Part shown: piece by piece, positions 7,540 to 17,272 of the stretch | Position numbering within the stretch: position 1 is the first letter of the stretch | Layout of the letters: the number at the start of each line of letters is the position of its first letter | NCBI GenBank assembly: GCA_913060515.1 | Contig: CAJXRZ010000055.1 | Coordinates: 1 to 39,854, forward strand | From: an uncultured Pseudomonadota bacterium | GTDB taxonomy: Bacteria > Myxococcota_A > UBA796 > CAJQPC01 | Length of the DNA: 39,854 bases | Reading direction: 5' to 3' | Translations under genes and position numbers: made by a program | The notes under the pieces: generated by a model | The model's database searches: none | What the model was told of the DNA's origin: nothing | Seen by the model: only the letters and a program-made list of their open reading frames with translations

Positions 7540-8541
7540 ATGTCCAGACCTCCCTTGCAACAGTGGCCGACGCTTTCCTCTTTGCCGATTCGGCCGCTGT
7601 CAGGGGGATTGATCAATGAAACCTTCTCTGTGGGCGACCCGCCGCAGGCGGTTTTGCAGCGCCTGCACCCTGTCTTTCCGGGGCGGGTCTGTGTGGACAT
7701 TGACGCGGTCACGCGCCACCTGGATGCTCAGGGCTTCGTGACCCCGAAGCTGATTCCGACAGCGGATGGGGCGCTGTGGGTGGACACCGAGGAGGGGCCT
7801 TGGCGGGCGCTGACCTGGGTTCCCGGGAAGACCGTGGATCAGGTGCAGGGGCCGGCTCAGGCGGCGCAGGCGGGCGCCTTGGTCGCGCGTTGGCACAAGG
7901 CTCTGGCCGGTCTGCAACATGACTTTGTGTTCTCCCGTCCGCTTGCGCACCACACCCCACACCACATGGAAGTTCTGGAGCGTGCACTGGTGGAACACCA
8001 GGAGCACCGGCTAGCATCCCAGGTGCGGCCACTGGCCGATGCGGTGCTGCAGGCTTGGGGGGCCTGGGCGGGTGATTTGGACGAGCCCACGCAGTTTGCC
8101 CACGGGGATTTAAAAATCAGCAACCTGCGCTTCACGGCCGAAGGCGAGGGGCTCTGCTTGTTGGATCTGGACACCATGGGGCAGCTTCCCCTCAGCATGG
8201 AGCTGGGCGATGCCTGGCGCTCCTGGTGCAACACGGCCACCGAAGATGCCCCCCAAGCGCGCTTCGATCTGGGCCTCTTTCACGCCAGCGCCCAGGGCTA
8301 CCTCTCCGAGCGTGCCCTTCCAGCTTGGCAGCGCGCGCTCCTACCCCTCGGCGTCCAGCGCATCTGTTTGGAGCTGGCCGCCCGCTTCCTGGCCGACGCC
8401 CTAAACGAGTCCTACTTTGGCTGGGACGCCAGCAAGGCGCCTTCGCGTGGGGCCCACAACCTGATTCGCGGTGCCGGTCAGCTGAGCTTGGCGCAGTCGG
8501 TGCAAGCTCAGCTTCCGAAGATGGCGGAAGCTCTGAAGTAG
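7540..8541 (+). CDS. Phosphotransferase of the APH/choline kinase fold, NahK-like
   Basis: Small-molecule kinase, 333 residues, cytoplasmic. The N-terminal 'SGGLINETFSV' (21-31) and 'AVLQRLHPVFPGR' (37-49) match the start of N-acetylhexosamine 1-kinase (NahK)-like proteins. The catalytic loop is H188-G-D190-L-K-I-S-N, and the metal-binding motif is D209-L-D211 ('LLDLDTMG'). The helical C-lobe ends near residue 333. NahK-like enzymes phosphorylate GlcNAc/GalNAc at C1, but the family also has other substrates, so specificity is open. The gene is divergent from pal and converges on the pmbA-like gene with a single base between the stops. Confidence 0.82.
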   Translation: MSRPPLQQWPTLSSLPIRPLSGGLINETFSVGDPPQAVLQRLHPVFPGRVCVDIDAVTRHLDAQGFVTPKLIPTADGALWVDTEEGPWRALTWVPGKTVDQVQGPAQAAQAGALVARWHKALAGLQHDFVFSRPLAHHTPHHMEVLERALVEHQEHRLASQVRPLADAVLQAWGAWAGDLDEPTQFAHGDLKISNLRFTAEGEGLCLLDLDTMGQLPLSMELGDAWRSWCNTATEDAPQARFDLGLFHASAQGYLSERALPAWQRALLPLGVQRICLELAARFLADALNESYFGWDASKAPSRGAHNLIRGAGQLSLAQSVQAQLPKMAEALK

Positions 8542-8542
8542 A

Positions 8543-9865
8543 TCAGGTCTCGGAGACCGGGAACCCGGTGATCACAGCCGTGGCGCAGTCCACGTTCAGC
8601 GTGCGCTGCTGGTTCGAGGCCAGCTCCTTGACGCCCTTGAGCAGGTCCAGAATGTGGCCGCGAATGACCGCGCGACGCACCAAGCCGCGGCGCTTGCCGG
8701 ACTCCAGCACAAAGGCGGGGCCATGCAGCTCCAGCATGCCGCTCTTGATGTCCAGATCTCCGTCCAAGCGGTCGAACTGCAAGGCCAAGGGGACCTCTCC
8801 CAGCATCTGCGTGCGGCTGCGGTTGCCGCGTCGCAAGATGAGGTTGGATGGGCAGAGGTTGCCGTCCATCTCGTGTCCGGTGGGACGGGCATCTTCACTG
8901 CGCGCGGTCTCCGGGGTGTGGAGCAGACCGCCCAGCTGACCCTCTTGGATCAGGGGGACCGGCATGGGCGCAACGCCACGGTCGTCGAAGGCCCGGGTGA
9001 GCAATGCGCCGTGCAAGGTCGCATCGTCGATCAGGTGCACCCTGTAGGAGCCCAGCTCCCGGTCCTTGAGCTTGGAGAGGAAGCTGCGGCCGGCGAGCAC
9101 AGTGTCGGCGCAGAAGGCCGGTCCCAGGCGGGTGAGCAGGCTGGCCAGAACGTGGGGTTCCAGCACGATGGCCACATCTTCGGTGCTCGGCAGAGAGACG
9201 CTGGGGGCCGCCAAGCTCTGGAGACGCTCGCCCAAGTCCAAGCCGTAGGGCAGGGCCCCGATGCTGGCGAAAGCGCGCCCAGCGGCCTGGAACTCGGTGG
9301 AAAGGCTCTCATCGTCCAAGCTGGCCTGGATGCGCACGTCGTAGCGGGTGTCGCTGTTGGACGCGGAGATGCCGCGGGTCGAGTAGAAGGCTCGGAAGGT
9401 GCGCACGTCGGCGTAGTCGGTGCTGCGGCAGATCACCCGGGCCGCCTTGCAGCCGCGGAAGTTCTCCAGAGCGACGTCGCTGCGGTCGCGGTCCGTCAGC
9501 ACGTCGTAGCGCTGGTCATCGAGGCCCACGCCTCGCTCTGAGATCGGGAAGGCCTCGGATGGGCCTTGGTTCTTGTCGGCCTTGGCTTTGTGCGCCCGGG
9601 CCATGGCCTTGGTGATCACATCGCGTGCAGCGCTTGGATCCTTGGTGGAGAAGGAGGCGCTCTTGTCGCCGTCCACGTAGACCCGGCCGCGCAGCACGGA
9701 GCCGCTCATGACCTGTACGTCAGAGGCCCGTCCGGCGCGGACTTCTACCGAGCGGGCGTCCCAGCGGGCGTCCAAGAGCTCTACATCCGAGGCCCCCTTG
9801 TCCCTGGCGAGCTCCGCGAGGCGCTCCAATGCGGGCAAGAGCTTGGGGTCGGTGCTGGTCTCCAT
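8543..9865 (-). CDS. pmbA: TldD/PmbA family protein (TldE-like)
   Basis: 440 residues, the normal size for PmbA/TldE. TldD-TldE form a heterodimeric metallopeptidase in which TldD carries the HExxxH zinc site and TldE does not. No HExxxH is seen here, and the spacing and sequence fit the TldE/PmbA side. Recognisable parts are the N-terminal domain ('VEVRAGRASDVQVMSGS', 'RGRVYVDGDKSASFSTKD'), the middle region with 'DVAIVLEPHVLASLL' and 'RSFLSKLKDRELG', and a C-terminal 'VPLIQEGQLGGLLHTPETAR' and 'NLILRRGN'. GGAG lies 5 nt before the ATG. No tldD is in the window, so its partner must be elsewhere. Confidence 0.85.
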   Translation of the reverse strand: METSTDPKLLPALERLAELARDKGASDVELLDARWDARSVEVRAGRASDVQVMSGSVLRGRVYVDGDKSASFSTKDPSAARDVITKAMARAHKAKADKNQGPSEAFPISERGVGLDDQRYDVLTDRDRSDVALENFRGCKAARVICRSTDYADVRTFRAFYSTRGISASNSDTRYDVRIQASLDDESLSTEFQAAGRAFASIGALPYGLDLGERLQSLAAPSVSLPSTEDVAIVLEPHVLASLLTRLGPAFCADTVLAGRSFLSKLKDRELGSYRVHLIDDATLHGALLTRAFDDRGVAPMPVPLIQEGQLGGLLHTPETARSEDARPTGHEMDGNLCPSNLILRRGNRSRTQMLGEVPLALQFDRLDGDLDIKSGMLELHGPAFVLESGKRRGLVRRAVIRGHILDLLKGVKELASNQQRTLNVDCATAVITGFPVSET

Positions 9866-9950
9866 GGAGTCTCCAAAGAAGGGATTAAGATGCCTTCAAG
9901 GTACCCCGTAGCATCGCGGGCTGCCGAGACCCCCCAGTTGGGAGCCGCGC

Positions 9951-10865
9951 TTGTTCAGCCTCACCTTGCTCTTGTCCTGCTCCAGCGCGCCGCCACCTGC
10001 CCCAGCCCAGGCGGCGGATCCGCCGGCGGCCAGCGTGGCCTCGGTCGTGGAAGCTGTGCCCGAGGAGCCCGTGCAGTGGCCGGCCCGGGTTGTGGCCATC
10101 GGGGACCTGCACGCGGATCTCCCAACCACCTTGAGCGTTCTGCAGATGGCTGGCCTGGTGGACGCCCTGGGCCAGTGGAGTGGGGGAGAGACGGTCTTTG
10201 TGCAGACCGGTGACCAGACGGACCGAGGGCCGGACAGCAAGGAGGTCTTGGAGCTGCTCATGGCACTTCAGGGCCAGGCCGCTGCTGCCGGTGGCCAAGT
10301 CATCGTGCTCTTGGGCAACCACGAGGTCATGAACCTGGGCGGGGACCTGCGCTACGTGAGTCCAGAGGATGTGCAGGACTTTGGCAGCGCTCAAGCGCGA
10401 GAGCAGGCCTTCTCAGCCCAGGGCGCTCTGGGGGCTTGGCTCAGAGAGCGTCCGATGGTGGCGCAGGTTGGAGATACGGTCTTTGTGCATGGGGGGATCA
10501 CCCCGCGCTTCGCCCAGATGGGTTTGCCGGGCATGAACGCTCTGGCAAAAGGCGTCGTGAGCGGGCAGCTGCCACGGGGGCAGCTGGGGGACGACTCGCC
10601 CATTTGGTACCGCGGATATCTGCAGGACGACGGGGCCTGTCAGGAGCTTGAGAGAGCCCTGGAGTCCTTGGGTGCGAGGCGAATGGTTGTCGGTCACACC
10701 ACCCAGCGCACCGGGCGCATCGCGGTGGGGTGTGAGGGGCGAGTCTTGGGCATAGATACCGGGATCTCCTCGCACTACGGCGCTCACGCCGCCGCCGTCG
10801 AGTTCCGTGAGGGGGACGCCTGGGTGCTGTACCCAAGCGGGGCCGAGGATGTTCCAGATCCTTGA
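9951..10865 (+). CDS. Calcineurin-like metallophosphatase (Shewanella-type) lipoprotein
   Basis: Metallophosphatase of the Shewanella-like protein phosphatase (SLP/Shelph) type. The TTG start at 9951 has GGAG 6 nt upstream and gives the signal MFSLTLLLSC (Cys10). A Pro/Ala-rich tether follows to about residue 45. The metal-site motifs come in the family order: GDLHAD (51-56), GDQTDRG (87-93), GNHE (122-125), 'VFVHGGITPRF' and 'VVGHTTQ'. There are 304 residues. A dinuclear metal phosphatase activity is expected; as a lipoprotein it would act in the periplasm or at the surface, so phosphoproteins are not the obvious substrate. It is divergent from pmbA (85-nt gap) and lies 84 nt before the glutamate dehydrogenase gene. 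Confidence 0.87.
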   Translation: MFSLTLLLSCSSAPPPAPAQAADPPAASVASVVEAVPEEPVQWPARVVAIGDLHADLPTTLSVLQMAGLVDALGQWSGGETVFVQTGDQTDRGPDSKEVLELLMALQGQAAAAGGQVIVLLGNHEVMNLGGDLRYVSPEDVQDFGSAQAREQAFSAQGALGAWLRERPMVAQVGDTVFVHGGITPRFAQMGLPGMNALAKGVVSGQLPRGQLGDDSPIWYRGYLQDDGACQELERALESLGARRMVVGHTTQRTGRIAVGCEGRVLGIDTGISSHYGAHAAAVEFREGDAWVLYPSGAEDVPDP

Positions 10866-10949
10866 CCTGAGGACCACAGACGCGGCAGCGCACGCGTTAG
10901 GGTGCTGACCCAAGACTGAGTGAACCCGCCCACAAAAGCGAGGGTTGAA

Positions 10950-13900
10950 ATGAACCGCTCCAGCAAGTCCGCCGCCCGTGTCCGCAAGGTCATGTCCCAT
11001 GCCTCCGAGGCGGCTGAGTCGCTACCGGAAGCACAACGGGGGCTCTTCAAACGCTTCGCTCAGACCGTGGTGGTCCAGCTTCGCGAGCCCTACATTGCGC
11101 GGCACACCGTCAAGCGCGTGCCCCATGAGTTGCGGGAAGCCTTCGAGCTGCTCTACAGCTGTGATGCCGGACAGATTCAGACCCAGCTGCGCCCACTGGG
11201 TGCCGGCGGCATGGTTCTGCGCACCAACATGGCGGACCAGCCCTTCATCGTGGACACCATCCGTCTGCTCTTGGACTCGGCAGGTGCCCAGCACGAGAGC
11301 GGCTTCAACGCCGTTCTGCCCATTGGCCGCGACGACAAGGGCTGCCTGATTCGCATCGGAGATGACAACGACCCCTTGGAGTCGATCACCGAGTTCGAGA
11401 TCACAGGCCTAGGCGACACAGACCTGAAGGAGCTGGAAGAGACGCTTCAGGGCCACCTGCGGCTTGCGCGCGCGATGGTGCGGGACTTTGGGAGCATCAC
11501 CACGGCTGTGGACCGGGTGGCCGGCCGCTTCTCCCGCTTGGCTACACGACAGGGCTCCGAGGGTGAGCATCTGCAGGAAGCTGCCGAGTTCATGCGTTGG
11601 CTGCTCTCGGACAACTTCGTGTTCATGGGGGCGGTAGACGGCGAGCGTCGCTTGGGATTTGAGTCTGAAGCGATGTCCGGAATCTGGGAGAGCGCAGGCG
11701 TTCCCAAGGACGACGACTGCGAGTGGGGTGATCTGCCCATTCAGGTCGTCAAGGGCCTGCGGGAGTCCCCAGTCCACCGCCCTGGCCGTGTTGATGAGAT
11801 TCGCGTGCGCGTGCCCGATGAGTCCGGAAGCGACTCCCACGTCATGGTGCTGCGCGGCATGTTCACCTTCCGCGCGGTCACCCAGCCCAGCCGCAGCGTG
11901 CCCATCCTGCGGCGCATGCTGGCTCAGATGCTGGCCAACGAGACCGCCAGGCCCGGCTCCTGGCGCTACAAGGGGGTGGCCAACGTCTTTGACTCCCTGC
12001 CCACCGAGTACCTCTTCACCGCGGAGATCCAAGAGGTCTCCAACATGGTGGACCGGGTCTTGGACGCCGAGGCCGGCCAGCTCGTTCAGGTCTTCTTGGT
12101 TCAAAAGTCGGGCATCACCTTTGTGCTGCTGGCTATGCCCCGGGCCCACTACGCGGAGGAGACCCGTCGCCGCATGGAGGACCTGCTCCACCAGGCCACC
12201 GGAGCCACCTACTCGGACCATGGCGTCTTGGTCGGTCGCTACCACACCGTGTTGGTGCACTACTACCTGACCGGGGCGCGCTCTCTGAGCAAGGCCCAGT
12301 CCGAAGACCTGCACGACCAGCTGGTCGAGCTGGCAACCCCCTGGGACAGTCGCCTCTTCGGCGTTCTGACCGAGGCCTTTGCCGAGGAGCGCGCCGAGCA
12401 GCTCTTCGCTCGCTACTCCAACGCCTTTGAGGCGGACTACCAAGCTTGGGCCACCCCCAAGCGCGCCCGCCGCGACATCAGCCACTTGGAGCTGCTCTCC
12501 GAAGCGCGTCCAGTGACTGCGACGGTCTTTGAGTACAAGGGCGATCTGTACCTGCGCTTGTACCAAGTCGGGAACATCATCCTCTCCGACGCCCTGCCTG
12601 TCCTGGACAACTTCGGTCTGGTGGTCATCGACCAGTTCGCCGATCACGTCGGCCCAGCGGATCGCGCCCCTCTGGACATGGACACCTTCCGTCTGCAGGG
12701 TGCCTTCGGTCTGGAGCCCGCACAGATTCTGGAGCGCTCCGAGCAGCTTGTCCATGCCTTGGAGGCGGTGTTCACCGGCCAATGTCAGGACGACCGCCTC
12801 AACGGTTTGGTGCTGCGTGCCGGTCTGAACTGGAAGGACGTGGACCTGGTCCGCGCCTACCGAGGCCACCTCAACCAGCTGGGGCTGCGCCTGTCTGGAA
12901 ACGCCTTGGACGGCATCCTGCTCCGTCACCCCAAGTTGGTCAGCAAGCTCAGGGACGTCTTCCACGCCCGCTTTGATCCCGCACTCAGCGACTCCCAGCG
13001 CAAGCGGGCCATGTCCAAGACCGCTGATGCAGTCGAAGACGGGCTGCGCAGGGTGCATGACGGTGACGAGGACTACGCACTGCGCAGCTTCTTCCGCCTG
13101 ATTCAGGGAACGGTGCGTACCAACTTCTTCCGCACGGACCTGAAGGCTTGGTACATCTCCTACAAGATCGACCACGCCCTGCTCAAGGGTTTGGTGCCCG
13201 AGCCACGCCTGATGTACGAAATCTATGTGCATCACCCCGAGATGGAAGGTCTGCACTTCCGTGGCGGCCCTGTCGCACGCGGTGGTCTGCGTTGGTCCGA
13301 CCGCCTGGACTACCGCATCGAGGTCATGGGCCTGGTGACCACGCAGATGGTCAAGAACGTCGTCATCGTGCCCGAGGGCGCCAAGGGTGGCTTCCGCATC
13401 AAGCGGCCCATCGCGGACCGTGGTGAGCGCCGTCGGGTAGCTGACGAGCTCTACAAGTGGTTCATCCGCGGCCTGCTGGATGTCACGGACAACTACGCTG
13501 GTGCAGACGTGGTCAACCCGCCCAACGTGGTCTTCCACGATGGCGGCAAGGACCCCTACTTGGTCGTCGCAGCAGACAAGGGAACCGCCCACCTGAGCGA
13601 CACCGCCAACGGGGTGGCCGTCAACGAGTACGACTTCTGGCTGGGCGACGCCTTCGCCTCCGGTGGTAGCCAGGGCTACGACCACAAGAAGTGTGGCATC
13701 ACCGCCCGTGGTGCTTGGGAGTGCGTACGACGCCACTTCCAGGAGATGGGGCTGGACCCACAGACCGAAGAGTTCACCGCCATCGGCATCGGCGACACCG
13801 GCGGCGATGTCTTCGGCAACGGCGTGATCGAGTTTCCGACCATGCGCCTGCGTGCGGCCTTCAACCACCTGCACATCTTCTTGGACCCGGATCCGGACGC

Positions 13901-15632
13901 TGAGAGCTCCTTCAAGGAGCGCAAGCGCCTCTTCAAGGCTGTGAAGGGCTGGGATGCCTACGATTCGGAGAAGATCTCCGAGGGCGGCGGGGTCTTTGAC
14001 CGCAGTGCCAAGGTCATCCGCCTCAGTCCCCAAGCCAAGGTCATGTTGGGCACGGTCAAAGACGAGCTGGAGCCCGAAGCGGTCATCCGACTCATCCTGC
14101 GTCTGGAAGTGGACCTGCTCTGGTGCGGTGGCATCGGCACCTACTTCAAGGCGAGCTGGGAGACCCACAAGGACGCCGACGACCCTCCCAACGACCGCCT
14201 GCGCATCAACGCCAACGAGCTGCGCGCCCGAGCGGTGGGAGAGGGTGCCAACCTGTCCTTCACTGCGGCTGCGCGCGCCGAGTACGCACGCAACGGTGGC
14301 CGGCTCAACACCGACTTTGTAGACAACAGCGGCGGCGTGGACATGTCCGACCACGAGGTCAACCTGAAGATCTTGCTGGGCGGTTTGGTGCGCGATGAGC
14401 GCATGACGGTCCCTGAGCGCAACAAGTTCATCTCGGATCTGACCCGGCCGATCACCCGCTTTGTGCTGGCGAACAACGACGCCCACGCACGCCAGATCTC
14501 CATTGAGCAGCTGCGGTCTTTGCAGGACCCCTTCCGCTTCGGCCGCGCAATCGGCTGGATTCAAGAGCAGGGCAGCCCCAACCGCAACCGACTGACCCTG
14601 CCGGGCTCAGACGAGCTGCAGCGTCGCCAGAACGACGGACGAGGCCTGCTTCGCAGCGAGCTGGCGGTGCTCTCCAGCCACGTCAAGATGCACGTCTACC
14701 GGCAGCTCCAGGACGCCGATCCTGCTTGGATTCCAGACTTTGACCAACGCCTCTTGGGCTACTTCCCCAAGCGGGTTCGCGAGAGCTACCCCGCCGAGGT
14801 GAAGGGACACATGCTGGCCAAGGAGATCGGCATGACCGTCGCCTTGACCGAGACGGTGGCCGACATGGGCGCGACCTTCTTCCCCATGATGCTGGACCTG
14901 AACCCACGTCACCCCGGTGAGATTCTGGGCGGCTGGCTGCGCGGCGCCAAGGCCTTCCGCATCAACGCGCTGCGCGCGGCCTTGAACAACACCGGAGCCC
15001 CCCTGGAGACCCGCTACGAGGCGTGGCTCAAGGTCACCGAGGGCATGATGGGTTTGAGCGCCTCCTGGATGAGTCCAGGGGCCTCCATCCCGGACATGGC
15101 CCACTTGGAGCGTGCCCAGGCGCTGCTCTCCAAGGTCAACCGCCAGATCAAGGCGCTGTCCTCCTACGACGGCACCGGAATCCAGAGCTTGGTGAACAAG
15201 GGGCTTCCTCAGCCGCTGGCCGCCAAGGTCTTCACCTCCAGGTCCTTCACCTATGCCTCCGAGATTGCGGCCTTGATGAAGGAAGGAGACGGCGAGCGCG
15301 ATGCCATCGTTCGCTACTTGGCCATCGGAGAGGCCTCCGGAATCTTGGGCGCGGTGAGCGCCATCGAGAGTCGGGCGGCCGCTGGCAAGTGGGACACCGT
15401 CGCGATGGGCATGATGCGGAACCGCTTCCTGTCTCTGTTGCGCTCCGTTGTTGAGAACACCACCTTGCAGCCCGCCGATTTGCGCATGAGCACCGAGCGT
15501 TTGGCCCACCGTCTGAAGTGGGGCGAGCTCAAGGAAATGCGCCAGAGCATGGACTCTGTTCTCTCTCGCGCCAACGCAGTCGGTGCCTACTTGGTGGCCG
15601 AGGAGCGGGTGCGCGCCTTGCTCCAGCGCTGA
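10950..15632 (+). CDS. NAD-specific glutamate dehydrogenase, large 180-kDa class
   Basis: Catabolic NAD-dependent glutamate dehydrogenase (glutamate to 2-oxoglutarate and ammonia), cytoplasmic. I choose ATG 10950 (GAGGG 6 nt upstream, 1560 residues) over GTG 10920. The class is 1500-1650 residues. The long N-terminal half holds ACT-like regulatory domains ('MADQPFIVDTIRLLLDS', then 'HVMVLRGMFTF'). The catalytic domain begins near residue 700: 'FRGGPVARGGLRWSDR' (about 770), 'MVKNVVIVPEGAKGGF' (about 800, substrate lysines) and 'AIGIGDTGGDVFGNG' (about 945, dinucleotide region), then 'FVDNSGGVDMSDHEVN'. A helical C-terminal domain follows. It heads a five-gene run with no gaps. Pseudomonas calls this gene gdhB and Caulobacter gdhZ. 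Confidence 0.96.
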   Translation: MNRSSKSAARVRKVMSHASEAAESLPEAQRGLFKRFAQTVVVQLREPYIARHTVKRVPHELREAFELLYSCDAGQIQTQLRPLGAGGMVLRTNMADQPFIVDTIRLLLDSAGAQHESGFNAVLPIGRDDKGCLIRIGDDNDPLESITEFEITGLGDTDLKELEETLQGHLRLARAMVRDFGSITTAVDRVAGRFSRLATRQGSEGEHLQEAAEFMRWLLSDNFVFMGAVDGERRLGFESEAMSGIWESAGVPKDDDCEWGDLPIQVVKGLRESPVHRPGRVDEIRVRVPDESGSDSHVMVLRGMFTFRAVTQPSRSVPILRRMLAQMLANETARPGSWRYKGVANVFDSLPTEYLFTAEIQEVSNMVDRVLDAEAGQLVQVFLVQKSGITFVLLAMPRAHYAEETRRRMEDLLHQATGATYSDHGVLVGRYHTVLVHYYLTGARSLSKAQSEDLHDQLVELATPWDSRLFGVLTEAFAEERAEQLFARYSNAFEADYQAWATPKRARRDISHLELLSEARPVTATVFEYKGDLYLRLYQVGNIILSDALPVLDNFGLVVIDQFADHVGPADRAPLDMDTFRLQGAFGLEPAQILERSEQLVHALEAVFTGQCQDDRLNGLVLRAGLNWKDVDLVRAYRGHLNQLGLRLSGNALDGILLRHPKLVSKLRDVFHARFDPALSDSQRKRAMSKTADAVEDGLRRVHDGDEDYALRSFFRLIQGTVRTNFFRTDLKAWYISYKIDHALLKGLVPEPRLMYEIYVHHPEMEGLHFRGGPVARGGLRWSDRLDYRIEVMGLVTTQMVKNVVIVPEGAKGGFRIKRPIADRGERRRVADELYKWFIRGLLDVTDNYAGADVVNPPNVVFHDGGKDPYLVVAADKGTAHLSDTANGVAVNEYDFWLGDAFASGGSQGYDHKKCGITARGAWECVRRHFQEMGLDPQTEEFTAIGIGDTGGDVFGNGVIEFPTMRLRAAFNHLHIFLDPDPDAESSFKERKRLFKAVKGWDAYDSEKISEGGGVFDRSAKVIRLSPQAKVMLGTVKDELEPEAVIRLILRLEVDLLWCGGIGTYFKASWETHKDADDPPNDRLRINANELRARAVGEGANLSFTAAARAEYARNGGRLNTDFVDNSGGVDMSDHEVNLKILLGGLVRDERMTVPERNKFISDLTRPITRFVLANNDAHARQISIEQLRSLQDPFRFGRAIGWIQEQGSPNRNRLTLPGSDELQRRQNDGRGLLRSELAVLSSHVKMHVYRQLQDADPAWIPDFDQRLLGYFPKRVRESYPAEVKGHMLAKEIGMTVALTETVADMGATFFPMMLDLNPRHPGEILGGWLRGAKAFRINALRAALNNTGAPLETRYEAWLKVTEGMMGLSASWMSPGASIPDMAHLERAQALLSKVNRQIKALSSYDGTGIQSLVNKGLPQPLAAKVFTSRSFTYASEIAALMKEGDGERDAIVRYLAIGEASGILGAVSAIESRAAAGKWDTVAMGMMRNRFLSLLRSVVENTTLQPADLRMSTERLAHRLKWGELKEMRQSMDSVLSRANAVGAYLVAEERVRALLQR

Positions 15633-16211
15633 GTGCCGACCTTGCAGACCTGGATCTTCGTTCGCCACGGCGAATCGGTGGCGAACGCCCAGGGTGTGCT
15701 TTGCGGTTTGGTCAACAGTCCCTTGAGCCCCCTTGGGGTTGCCCAAGCTCAAGCTGCGCGGGAACAGCTGCCTCTTGATTTGGACCTGTGTCTCTGCAGC
15801 GACCTGCGGCGGGCAGTGCAGACCGCTGAGCTCCTGACGGGCTCGTTGCCCATCCAGCAGCACCCGCAGCTCAGAGAACGCAACATGGGCCAATGGGCAG
15901 GCAAGGACAAGGCTGCCTTGCGCGCCAGCGGCGCCTTTGCCCGCATGCGGACGTGGCAAGGGGCGCCCGAAGGAGGCGAGAGCTATCAGACCCTGCACCA
16001 ACGCTTGCTTCCCTTCCTAGCTCAGCTACCCGCTCATGGACCCCGCGTGCTGCTCGTTGCGCACGGGGGCGTGATTCGGGTCCTCTTGGCCCAGGTCGAC
16101 CGCCTGCTTGAACAGGCCACAGGGCGCCAGAGCGTGCCAAATGCGAGCCCGATCACCCGCCAGATACCTGCTGATTTTTGGGCCCAAGCTGCCGCCCAGA
16201 TGGAGTCCTGA
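15633..16211 (+). CDS. Histidine phosphatase family protein (phosphoglycerate mutase-like)
   Basis: Cofactor-independent histidine phosphatase, 192 residues. The catalytic R11-H12-G-E-S motif sits at the N-terminus, the acid/base glutamate is in 'LRERNMGQW' and the second histidine in 'LLVAHGG'. These enzymes act on small phosphate esters such as alpha-ribazole phosphate, phosphosugars or PGA; the substrate cannot be told from this sequence, and no cobalamin genes are nearby. The GTG start follows the dehydrogenase TGA directly, so it is translated by coupling. Confidence 0.88.
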   Translation: MPTLQTWIFVRHGESVANAQGVLCGLVNSPLSPLGVAQAQAAREQLPLDLDLCLCSDLRRAVQTAELLTGSLPIQQHPQLRERNMGQWAGKDKAALRASGAFARMRTWQGAPEGGESYQTLHQRLLPFLAQLPAHGPRVLLVAHGGVIRVLLAQVDRLLEQATGRQSVPNASPITRQIPADFWAQAAAQMES

Positions 16212-16688
16212 ATGACCCCCGAACGAACCTGTACGACGATGACCCAGATCGTGCTGCCTCAGTTCACCAACAACCACGGCACGGTCTTTGGTGGGCAGAT
16301 TGCGGCTTGGGCCGACATCTGCGCAGCCATCTCGGCCCAGCGCTTTGCCCGCACCGGCGTGGTCACGGTCTCCATCGACGAGCTGCACTTCCTCAAGCCG
16401 GTACACCAAGGCATGGTCCTGGAGCTCAACTCCATGGTCAACCGGGCCTGGGGCAGCTCCATGGAGGTGGGCGTGCGCATCGAGGCGGAGCATCCGGTCA
16501 CCGGCCGCAGAGTGCACTGTTGCAGCGCCTATCTGAGTTTCGTGAGCCTGGACGCCGAAGGGCATCCAGCCAAGCTGCCCGAGCTGGACACCTCCCAGGA
16601 CCCCGAGTTCAGCCGCCGCGCGGATGAGGCCCAAGCGCGCCGGGACCACCGGCTCAAGATGCGGGAAATGCGCCGGTCGCAGCGATGA
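16212..16688 (+). CDS. Acyl-CoA thioesterase, hotdog fold (YciA/BFIT type)
   Basis: 158-residue hotdog thioesterase that hydrolyses acyl-CoA. The family's N-terminal signature 'NNHGTVFGGQIAAWAD' (about 20-35) carries the Asn/His/Gly turn and helix of the hotdog, followed by 'VTVSIDELHFLKPVHQGMVLEL' and 'CSAYLSFVSLD'. The charged C-terminal tail (RRADEAQARRDHRLKMREM) is usual in this group. The ATG directly follows the stop of the preceding gene, and its own stop overlaps maf by 4 nt. Confidence 0.87.
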   Translation: MTPERTCTTMTQIVLPQFTNNHGTVFGGQIAAWADICAAISAQRFARTGVVTVSIDELHFLKPVHQGMVLELNSMVNRAWGSSMEVGVRIEAEHPVTGRRVHCCSAYLSFVSLDAEGHPAKLPELDTSQDPEFSRRADEAQARRDHRLKMREMRRSQR

Positions 16689-17272
16689 GCTTTGAGATCA
16701 CGCTGGCCTCGGGTTCGCCAAGGAGAAGGGATCTGCTCGCACAGCTGGGCTACCGCCTGCGGATCCAGGCCGCGGACATCGACGAGACCCCTCTCCCAAA
16801 CGAGGACGCTCTGGCCTATGCCGAGCGCATGGCCCGCGAGAAGGCCGCCACCCTCCAGTACCCGGAGGCGCTGATCGTCGCCGCAGACACTGTGGTCCAC
16901 CGAGACGGCGTCATCTTCCACAAACCGGAGAGCGTCGCGGACGCACACCGCATCCTCGGTGAGCTCTCTGGGCAGGTCCACCAGGTGAGCACCGGCACGT
17001 GTGTGCGTCTGGGTGAGCGCGTGTTGGCCCGCGTCACCACCACGCAGGTGCGCTTCCGGACGCTCTCACGTGAAGAAATCCGGGGCTATGTGGCCACTGG
17101 AGAGCCCATGGACAAAGCTGGGGCATACGGCATCCAGGGTATTGGAGGCTTCATGGTCCAGAGCATCCAGGGCAGCTACAGCAACGTCGTTGGGCTGCCC
17201 CTCTCTCAGATCCTGGCGGACTTCGCCGAGCTGGGTGCCCCGCCGCCTTTTCAGACCATGGAGCCATCGTGA
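16685..17272 (+). CDS. maf: Maf family nucleoside triphosphate pyrophosphatase
   Basis: Hydrolyses non-canonical or pyrimidine nucleoside triphosphates to monophosphates (house-cleaning enzyme). It has 195 residues, the normal length. Motifs: 'LASGSPRRRDLL' (7-18), 'DETPLP', 'ALIVAADTVV' (catalytic Asp), 'KPES', 'STGTCV', and 'DKAGAYGIQGIGG', the strongest Maf marker, with 'SYSNVVGLPL' near the end. The ATG overlaps the thioesterase stop (ATGA) and the stop overlaps the yggS start (GTGA). Confidence 0.94.
   Translation: MSFEITLASGSPRRRDLLAQLGYRLRIQAADIDETPLPNEDALAYAERMAREKAATLQYPEALIVAADTVVHRDGVIFHKPESVADAHRILGELSGQVHQVSTGTCVRLGERVLARVTTTQVRFRTLSREEIRGYVATGEPMDKAGAYGIQGIGGFMVQSIQGSYSNVVGLPLSQILADFAELGAPPPFQTMEPS

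Noticed and set aside
11409-14564. A 1051-codon open frame on the minus strand, inside the glutamate dehydrogenase gene
   Set aside because: Long antisense frames are common in GC-rich genes. The plus strand has clear catalytic motifs throughout and the antisense product has no coherent domain.
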